From Pseudopontixanthobacter vadosimaris (GTDB taxonomy: Bacteria; Pseudomonadota; Alphaproteobacteria; Sphingomonadales; Sphingomonadaceae): a stretch of DNA of 45,666 nt. This document shows, in pieces, positions 40,113-45,666 of this stretch (position 1 is the stretch's first letter; each line of letters starts with the position of its first letter). The translations under genes were made by a program, and so were the position numbers. The stretch spans positions 1 to 45,666 of the forward strand of contig NZ_JABASZ010000009.1 of the NCBI RefSeq assembly GCF_012979275.1. Reading direction: 5' to 3'. Under the pieces are notes generated by a model. That model was not told where the DNA came from, did no database searches, and worked only from the letters and a program-made list of their open reading frames with translations.

Positions 40113-41459
40113 TCAGGCCGCAAGACCGCCGCGCTGCGCCTGCATCACCAGGTCCTTGACGACGGCAGCGGGGAACGCGGCATGGATCGGATAGGCGTCG
40201 GAGGGCATATATTGCGTATAGGCACTGGCACGCAGCCCGCGCTTCATGTCGACCAGCGCCACGGTGCCCGCCGCCCCGCCCCAGCCATAGGTGCCTTCCT
40301 GCGCGCCAAGCCCGACCCGGCCGCCCGCGCCGAACCCCCCGCCAGCAGCCATCGTGCCGGCAGTGTTCACCGTGTCCGGCAGCAAATTCGACGTGCCGAG
40401 GCGCACCGCCCGCTCGCTCATCACGCGCTTGCCTCCGTACATGCCGTAACCGACCAGCATCTGCAGGAAGCGGTCGTAATCGCGCGGCGTGGATACCAGC
40501 CCCGCCCCGCCGAAGGGGAAGGCCGGTTCGTCCAGATAGACCGACTGGCGCGGCGGATCGATGGGGATGAGATTGCCCGCGATCACGCCGTAATTGGTGG
40601 TCAGCCGGTCCACGTCCGACGTCTTCACGCGGAAGCCCGTACTGTCCATGTCCAGCGGACCGAAGAAACGTTCCTGCAGGAAAGCATCGAAATCCTTGCC
40701 CGAGGCAACTTCGATCACCCGGCCCAGCAGATCGAGCCCGACCGAATAGCTCCACCGAGTACCCGGCTGCGCCACCAGCGGCAGCTTCGCCAGCCGGTCG
40801 GCAAATACGTCCAGCCCGCGCACCGGTTCGCCCCGGCCGAAGGCGGCGCCCAGCGGCAGTTTCGTCACTTGCCCCGGCACCACGCCTGCCGCTTCATAGA
40901 CGCGGGCGATCGGCCCCTTCTGGATGATGGAATAGCCCAGCCCGGCGGTATGGGTCAGGAGATTGCGGATGGTGATCGGCCGCCGTGCCGGTTCGAGATC
41001 GGTGATCGAGCCGTCATAGGTCTTCTGCACCTGCATATCGGCGAAAGCGGGCAGGATTTCGGCCAGCGGCTGGTCGAGTCCGAGGCGGCCCTCGTCGATC
41101 AGGCTCATCACCGCCATGCCGGTAATCGGCTTGGTCATGGAATAGATGCGGAAGATGCTGTCCGCGCCTGCTGGCCGGGGATTACCGATGGAAAGCCCGC
41201 CCCTGGCGATGATGGCCGGGTCGCGCTGCTGCCAGCCCATCACCGCCACCATGTTCGCCAGCTTGCGCGATTCGACATAGCTGTCGACCAGCGCCGACAC
41301 CGCAGGCCAGGCGGCATTACCGGCATTCCGCGCCATCGCAATGCGGTCAAGCCCGGCCATCGGCACCCCAGCCATGATCGCGCCTGCGCCCAGGAACGCA
41401 CCGCCCCGCAGCAGGGATCGGCGCGAGAGGGCGGATGGAACGGATTCGCGAAATGCCAT
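40113..41459 (-). CDS. Serine hydrolase of the class C beta-lactamase/esterase family
   Basis: The 448-residue protein carries an N-terminal Tat-like signal (SRRSLLRGGAFLGAGAIMAG), so it is probably exported folded. The catalytic S107-x-x-K110 lies in RIYSMTKPITG, the Tyr motif in RWSYSVGLDLLG, and the late YGWGGAAGT replaces the KTG motif of true lactamases. EstB-type esterase or peptidase activity is likely; antibiotic resistance should not be assumed. The ATG at 41459 follows GAGGA by 8 bases; upstream ATG 41492 lacks one. Confidence 0.92.
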   Translation of the reverse strand: MAFRESVPSALSRRSLLRGGAFLGAGAIMAGVPMAGLDRIAMARNAGNAAWPAVSALVDSYVESRKLANMVAVMGWQQRDPAIIARGGLSIGNPRPAGADSIFRIYSMTKPITGMAVMSLIDEGRLGLDQPLAEILPAFADMQVQKTYDGSITDLEPARRPITIRNLLTHTAGLGYSIIQKGPIARVYEAAGVVPGQVTKLPLGAAFGRGEPVRGLDVFADRLAKLPLVAQPGTRWSYSVGLDLLGRVIEVASGKDFDAFLQERFFGPLDMDSTGFRVKTSDVDRLTTNYGVIAGNLIPIDPPRQSVYLDEPAFPFGGAGLVSTPRDYDRFLQMLVGYGMYGGKRVMSERAVRLGTSNLLPDTVNTAGTMAAGGGFGAGGRVGLGAQEGTYGWGGAAGTVALVDMKRGLRASAYTQYMPSDAYPIHAAFPAAVVKDLVMQAQRGGLAA

Positions 41460-41482
41460 GGGGGTAGTCCTCTCGTCGATTT

Positions 41483-42598
41483 CTATTCGCAACTGATTTG
41501 CCGGTCTGTCTGCGTGATGGCACCGGATGCGTCAATCGGGGATGAACGGTTCGCGGCGGTTTGCACAGCGTTGGCACGGGCCAGCGCCGCCGCCCTTGCG
41601 AACAGGGTCGGCAGGCCGGCGTCCTCGAGGCGGTTGAGCGGCCACCATTCGCCCGCGCCGGTCGGCAGGATCGGTGCTTCGTCAGCGAGGGCAAGCACGT
41701 CCAATGCAATGGTGAAATGCGTGAAGACGTGGCGCACGGTGCCGCATCTGCGCCACTGCCCGGCCACCGGCGGAGCGCCGTGGCCCGAGGTGCTCGCCTT
41801 CCATCCGTCATCCGGCAGCGCGCGCATTCCGCCCAGCATTCCCCGGGCGGGCCGCTGCACCAGCCAGATCGCGCCGTCGCGCTCCATCCAGTAGGCCGCG
41901 CCTTGCCGCAGCGGCTTCGCCTTCTTCGGCGGCTTCACGGGGAAGGCAGCCGGATCGCCCGTGGCACGCCCAAGGCAGTGCTGCGCCAGCGGGCAGAGCA
42001 GGCAGCGAGGTTCGCGGGCGGTGCAGATCGTCGCGCCGAGATCCATCAGCGCCTGCGCGAAATCACCCGCGCGCTTTTCGGGAAAGATGCTGTCCGCCCG
42101 CGCCCTGATCTCCTTGCGCGCGGATGGCAGCGGGGTGGAGATCGCGAACAGGCGCGACACGACCCGTTCGACATTGGCATCCACCACCACGGCGCGTTTG
42201 CCAAAGGCGATGGCGGCAACGGCGGCGGCGGTATAATCGCCCAGCCCCGGCAGCTTGCGAAGCTCCGCTTCCTCGTCGGGAAAGCCGCCCCGCTGCGCCA
42301 CCGCGCGGGCGCAGGCGACGAGATTGCGGGCCCGGGAATAATAGCCCAGCCCCGCCCAGGCCGCCATCACCTCCTCCTCCGGAGCGGCGGCCAGCGCCTC
42401 CACACCGGGCCAGCGGCGGGTGAATTTCTCGAAATAGGGTATGACCGCCGCCACCGTGGTCTGCTGCAGCATCACCTCCGACAGCCAGACGCGATAGGGT
42501 TCGGGCGGCGTTTCCGACGGTCTTGCCCGCCAGGGCAGACGCCGCGCATGGGTGTCGTAATGGTCCAGCAGCAGCCGCGCGATGGACGCGATATCCAT
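41483..42598 (-). CDS. mutY: A/G-specific adenine DNA glycosylase
   Basis: The 371-residue base-excision enzyme removes adenine opposite 8-oxoguanine. The catalytic E41 lies in WLSEVMLQQT, the helix-hairpin-helix in LRKLPGLGDYTA, the catalytic D140 in VVVDANVERV, and the 4Fe-4S cluster at C192-x6-C199-x2-C202-x5-C208. The C-terminal Nudix-like domain recognises 8-oxoG. ATG 42598 gives a typical N-terminus, and GTG 42631 would add 11 residues; neither has a good ribosome binding site. With nudC it gives the operon a nucleotide-damage theme. Confidence 0.94.
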   Translation of the reverse strand: MDIASIARLLLDHYDTHARRLPWRARPSETPPEPYRVWLSEVMLQQTTVAAVIPYFEKFTRRWPGVEALAAAPEEEVMAAWAGLGYYSRARNLVACARAVAQRGGFPDEEAELRKLPGLGDYTAAAVAAIAFGKRAVVVDANVERVVSRLFAISTPLPSARKEIRARADSIFPEKRAGDFAQALMDLGATICTAREPRCLLCPLAQHCLGRATGDPAAFPVKPPKKAKPLRQGAAYWMERDGAIWLVQRPARGMLGGMRALPDDGWKASTSGHGAPPVAGQWRRCGTVRHVFTHFTIALDVLALADEAPILPTGAGEWWPLNRLEDAGLPTLFARAAALARANAVQTAANRSSPIDASGAITQTDRQISCE

Positions 42599-42660
42599 TG
42601 AGGATGGGGCGGGCGGAATGCTGGCGGTCACGGCGCTTCTATGTCATGGGCGGGCCGAGA

Positions 42661-43269
42661 ATGGAAAGTGCAATGCAAAGCGGTGATCCCCCTAAAGGCG
42701 AAGATGGCCCGGCGAGCCGGCAGGTCGTGAAGAAGCCTGCGCGCAAGGCAGCCGCATCGCCGCGCAAGGCGCGCGAATATGAACGCCCGCGCGGCGGCGG
42801 GGCGAAACCCATTGCCGACCTGATGCCGCAGATCGGGCGCACGGCCTTCCGCCGTTTCGGCTTCGTGCAATCCAATGTCGTCACCCGCTGGCACGAGATC
42901 GTCGGTGAACGCCATGCGCGCGTCTGTTCGCCCGAGGCGATCCGGTTTCCGCCCGGTGAGAAGAGCGAGGGCATCTTGCAACTGGTGGTGCTGCCCGCCC
43001 ATGCGCCGCTGATCCAGCATGTCATCCCCGAGATCATGGAACGGGTGAACCGCTTCTTCGGCTACAAGGCCGTGGCGCGGGTGAAGATGCGGCAAGGCGC
43101 GGTTAAGCCGCCGCCTGCTGAAAACCGCCCCAAGGCACCGCCGTCGCTGAAACCCATTCCGATGGAACTGGGCGATTCGCTGCGCGACATCGGTGACCCG
43201 GAACTGCGGACGGTGCTGGAATCGCTGGCACGCAGCCTGTCGGCCAGGGATGCGGATGGAAAGGATTAG
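42661..43269 (+). CDS. DUF721 protein, DciA-type helicase loader candidate
   Basis: The 202-residue protein has a basic, low-complexity N-terminus (VVKKPARKAAASPRKAREY), then the DUF721 core (AFRRFGFVQSNVVTRWHEIVG, ILQLVVLPAHAPLIQHVIPE), and a Pro-rich linker with a conserved C-terminal segment. DUF721 contains DciA, which loads the replicative helicase in bacteria lacking DnaC. The context with smc downstream supports a chromosome-maintenance role, although that is inference. Start choice between ATG 42661 and 42673 is uncertain. It is divergent from mutY by 62 bases. Confidence 0.88.
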   Translation: MESAMQSGDPPKGEDGPASRQVVKKPARKAAASPRKAREYERPRGGGAKPIADLMPQIGRTAFRRFGFVQSNVVTRWHEIVGERHARVCSPEAIRFPPGEKSEGILQLVVLPAHAPLIQHVIPEIMERVNRFFGYKAVARVKMRQGAVKPPPAENRPKAPPSLKPIPMELGDSLRDIGDPELRTVLESLARSLSARDADGKD

Positions 43270-43270
43270 G

Positions 43271-43978
43271 ATGAAGAGGAAACTTGGCCGCGCGGTGCGG
43301 AAAATCGCTGCATCGGCAGGCATCGTGCTATCCGCAGCCCTGTTGATGGGCGCGAATGGCAATTGGAACACTGCGGTCGAGCGCACCGGCAGGGGCCATG
43401 TGATCGGCAATCCGCAAGCCAGGCTGAAGCTGACCGAGTTCATCAGCTATACCTGTCCGCATTGCGCGAAATTCGCGGTCGAGGGCGAGGCGCCGCTGCA
43501 ACTGGCCTATATCGGGCCGGGCAAGGTCAGCCTCGATGTGCGGCACAGCCTGCACGATCCCGTCGATCTGACGGCCGCGATGCTGGCAAATTGCGGGCCG
43601 GCTGCCAAATTCCCGCAGAACCACGCGGCCCTGATGCGCGCCCAGCCCAGATGGCTGCCGACGCTGACCAACCGTTCGCCCGCACAGGTCCAGCGCTGGA
43701 GCACGGGCGACAATGCCGCCCGCCGCCGTGCCATTGCCGCCGATTTCGGCTTTTACAAGCTGATGGAAGGGCGCGGCTATTCCCGTGTCGACGCCGATCG
43801 CTGCCTGAATGACGAGGCCATGGCCAAGCGCCTGTCGGACAATACCGTGGCCGATATCGAACAGTTCGGCTTGCGCGGAACGCCCAGTTTCGCGATCGAC
43901 GGCGTGCTGCTGGCGGGCACGCATGACTGGGCGACGCTGGCGCCGCAACTGGACGCAAGGTTGAAGCAGGGCAAGTAA
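43271..43978 (+). CDS. Exported DsbA-like thiol:disulfide protein
   Basis: The 235-residue protein has an N-terminal signal peptide (KIAASAGIVLSAALLMGANG), a thioredoxin fold with active-site C62-P-H-C65 (SYTCPHCAKF), and cis-Pro loop LRGTPSFAIDG. CPHC is the classical DsbA motif, so it probably oxidises cysteines in the periplasm. It starts one base after the DUF721 stop, with GGATTAGG just before the ATG. A paralogue follows immediately. Confidence 0.92.
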   Translation: MKRKLGRAVRKIAASAGIVLSAALLMGANGNWNTAVERTGRGHVIGNPQARLKLTEFISYTCPHCAKFAVEGEAPLQLAYIGPGKVSLDVRHSLHDPVDLTAAMLANCGPAAKFPQNHAALMRAQPRWLPTLTNRSPAQVQRWSTGDNAARRRAIAADFGFYKLMEGRGYSRVDADRCLNDEAMAKRLSDNTVADIEQFGLRGTPSFAIDGVLLAGTHDWATLAPQLDARLKQGK

Positions 43979-43981
43979 CGC

Positions 43982-44002
43982 CGCGGTTCAGCCGCGCGTT
44001 TT
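43982..44002 (+). terminator. Possible terminator between the two DsbA-like genes
   Basis: CGCGG (43982-43986) pairs with CCGCG (43992-43996) around TTCAG, and CGTTTT follows. The stem is short but it lies just after the stop codon, so it may partly uncouple the paralogues. Confidence 0.4.
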
Positions 44003-44096
44003 GCGGTGGAAACTGCCGCCCGCTGCCCTTATGGTCGCGGCATCTTCTATTGCCCCGCGGCGCTACGGTGCCGCGCATCGACGGGAACCTGTTCAC

Positions 44097-44849
44097 ATGA
44101 TCGATCTTCGCCGCCTCGCTTTTGCAACCCTCGCCGCGCCGCTTGCCCTTTCGCTGGGTGCCTGCGGATCGGAAGAAGCGCAGACGGGCGAGATTGCCGC
44201 GACGCAGCCGATCGAGGAAATCGCCGCGCCGCAGGGGCAGGCATGGACCGACATGGTGACGGTAACGCCCGAAGACGGCTATCTGCTTGGCAATCCGGAC
44301 GCGCCGATCAAGGTGATCGAATATGCCTCGCTCACCTGCCCCGCCTGCGCCGCTTTCGCCGGTAACGGTGCCGAGCAGCTGAAGGAGGAATATGTCTCCA
44401 GCGGGCGGGTATCCTTCGAATTGCGGAACCAGGTTCACAACGGCATCGATCTGGTGCTGGCGGCGCTGGTACGCTGCGGCGAGGATGAAACCTTCCATCC
44501 GCTGTCGGCGGAGGTCTGGGCCAATCTCAACGATCTGATGAACGGCGCGCAGGCCAATCCGCAAGCCCTTCAGGCGGCGATGGAACTGCCGGAGGAACAG
44601 CGGTTCTTCGCCGTCGCCGAAGCGGCCAGCCTGGTCGATTTCTTCGCCGCGCGCGGCCTCAGCGTCGATCAGCAGCGCACCTGCCTCGCCAATACGCAGA
44701 ACGTGACCGCCATTGCCGACCGTTCCGACACGCAATCGAGCGAACTCGGCATCGAGGGCACGCCCACCTTCCTGGTGAATGGCAACAAGGTCGATTCCAA
44801 CAGCTGGGCCGGTCTGGAACCGGTGCTGCAGCGCACCGGCGCACGCTGA
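44097..44849 (+). CDS. DsbA-like lipoprotein thiol:disulfide protein
   Basis: The 250-residue protein has a lipobox at the end of its signal peptide (ALSLGAC, Cys23), a polar linker, then a DsbA-type domain with C81-P-A-C84 ([10 protein letters not shown]) and cis-Pro loop [15 protein letters not shown] differs from the CPHC of its neighbour, suggesting a different redox potential or partner. Paired DsbA paralogues before smc are seen in sphingomonads, as far as I recall. The ATG at 44097 is chosen because the lipoprotein signal begins there; the open frame upstream (44001) has no signal. Confidence 0.92.
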   Translation: MIDLRRLAFATLAAPLALSLGACGSEEAQTGEIAATQPIEEIAAPQGQAWTDMVTVTPEDGYLLGNPDAPIKVIEYASLTCPACAAFAGNGAEQLKEEYVSSGRVSFELRNQVHNGIDLVLAALVRCGEDETFHPLSAEVWANLNDLMNGAQANPQALQAAMELPEEQRFFAVAEAASLVDFFAARGLSVDQQRTCLANTQNVTAIADRSDTQSSELGIEGTPTFLVNGNKVDSNSWAGLEPVLQRTGAR

Positions 44850-44886
44850 GGCCGATCTTGCGGCAGCGGGAAACCGTGCTGACGCG

Positions 44887-45666
44887 ATGCTGATACGGCG
44901 GCTCAAGCTCAGCGGTTTCAAGAGCTTCGTCGAACCTGCCGAACTGCGGATCGAGCCGGGGCTGACCGGGGTGGTCGGCCCCAATGGCTGCGGCAAGTCC
45001 AATTTGCTGGAAGCGATCCGCTGGGTGATGGGCGAAAATTCGCCCCGCAGCATGCGGTCGGGCGGGATGGAGGATGTCATCTTCGCCGGGACGGAGACCC
45101 GCCCGCCGCGCGATTTTGCCGAGGTCGTGCTGCAGGGCGCCGATGCCGATGGCGAACCGCTGGAGGTTGTCCGCCGGATCGAACGCGGCGCGGGCAGCGC
45201 CTATCGCGTGAACGGCAGCGATGTCCGGGCCAAGGATGTCGCGCTCGCCTTTGCCGATGCCGCCACCGGCGCGCACAGCCCCGCGCTGGTCAGCCAGGGC
45301 AAGATCGCGCAGGTGATTGCCGCAAAACCTGCCGAACGGCGGCAAATGCTGGAAGAAGCCGCCGGCATCGCCGGGCTGCACGTTCGCCGCCGTGATGCCG
45401 AGGGCAAGCTGCGCCAGACCGAGGCCAATCTGGCCCGGCTGGACGATCTGATGGTCGGGCTGGACAGCCGCATCGCCGCCCTGCGCCGGCAGGCTAAACA
45501 GGCGGAACGCTACGCCGAACTGTCGGACCAGATCCAGGTGGCGGAGGCCCGCCTGATCCATGCCCGCTGGCGCGATGCGGCACAGGCCGCCGATGCCGCA
45601 AAGGCCGAAGCCGCCGCCGCCGAAGCGCGGGTCGCCGCCGCGCGTGCCGATGCTGACGCGAGCGCG
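44887..45666 (+). CDS. smc: Chromosome segregation protein SMC, 3'-truncated by the window edge
   Basis: The 260 visible residues are the N-terminal ATPase head and start of the coiled coil of SMC. The protein begins [20 protein letters not shown], has Walker A GPNGCGKS (31-38), the [16 protein letters not shown] segment, and EEAAGIAG, then a long Ala/Arg/Glu-rich coiled coil from about 160. No stop occurs before the window end. SMC with ScpAB compacts and separates sister chromosomes. It is 37 bases downstream of the DsbA-like lipoprotein gene and probably co-transcribed. Confidence 0.96.
   Translation, partial: MLIRRLKLSGFKSFVEPAELRIEPGLTGVVGPNGCGKSNLLEAIRWVMGENSPRSMRSGGMEDVIFAGTETRPPRDFAEVVLQGADADGEPLEVVRRIERGAGSAYRVNGSDVRAKDVALAFADAATGAHSPALVSQGKIAQVIAAKPAERRQMLEEAAGIAGLHVRRRDAEGKLRQTEANLARLDDLMVGLDSRIAALRRQAKQAERYAELSDQIQVAEARLIHARWRDAAQAADAAKAEAAAAEARVAAARADADASA

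Noticed and set aside
40113-41459. Beta-lactamase resistance gene
   Set aside because: It has the SxxK of the family but no clear KTG motif of true class C lactamases; an esterase or peptidase role is more likely.
1-45666. Insertion sequence, prophage or genomic island
   Set aside because: No transposase, integrase, phage gene or terminal inverted repeats were seen, and codon use is even apart from the 19-codon ORF.

Overview
The window is high-GC chromosomal DNA, densely packed with genes. The protein families point to an alphaproteobacterium of the order Sphingomonadales, most likely Erythrobacteraceae. Supporting signs are the HWE-type histidine kinase, the MucR/Ros regulator with a CxxD finger, DUF1489, the order nfu, tsaB, rimI, fur, plsC, miaB, phoH, ybeY, corC, and a PEP-CTERM surface protein. 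The genus is inferred; no 16S gene is present. I see no transposase, integrase, phage gene or CRISPR array.

Left part (1-6450): the 3' end of a hypothetical gene is followed by a 535-base gene-poor stretch. That stretch holds a compact unit: a near-perfect anti-16S ribosome binding site, a 19-codon ORF whose stop codon lies in a hairpin loop, and a terminator-like hairpin whose 52-bp unit is tandemly triplicated. Then come ilvE, nadE, a type IB topoisomerase, a YghU-like glutathione transferase and tRNA-Gln(TTG).

Surface and signalling part (6630-13456): a TPR lipoprotein, a PEP-CTERM protein and a YadA-like trimeric autotransporter with a 654-nt-period internal duplication. An HWE histidine kinase translationally coupled to a receiver-only response regulator lies divergently beside the autotransporter.

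Long minus-strand block (13557-26062): an S46 peptidase, a cyanide-insensitive-type bd oxidase (cydA, cydB and a 49-residue DUF2474 subunit), a membrane retropepsin-like protease, the ergothioneine genes egtD and egtB, a class II DAHP synthase and a large periplasmic M16 peptidase.

Plus-strand housekeeping block (26167-35491): an Nfu iron-sulfur carrier, a nitroreductase-family protein, tsaB-rimI, mucR, fur-plsC, miaB, and the phoH-ybeY-corC RNA/ribosome cluster, ending in a LysR regulator where lnt is often found.

Right part (35475-45666): ppiB with a possible 31-37 residue lipoprotein ORF at its 3' end, mgtE, DUF1489, a disordered 82-residue protein, and a minus-strand mutY, serine hydrolase, nudC, DsbA/FrnE set. 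Divergent from mutY are a DciA-type (DUF721) gene, two DsbA-like thiol proteins and the truncated start of smc.

The best candidate for something undescribed is the small-ORF/structured-RNA locus at 599-878. Next are the repeat-bearing surface-protein cluster and the tiny lipoprotein-like ORF after ppiB. Most other genes are ordinary conserved ones.
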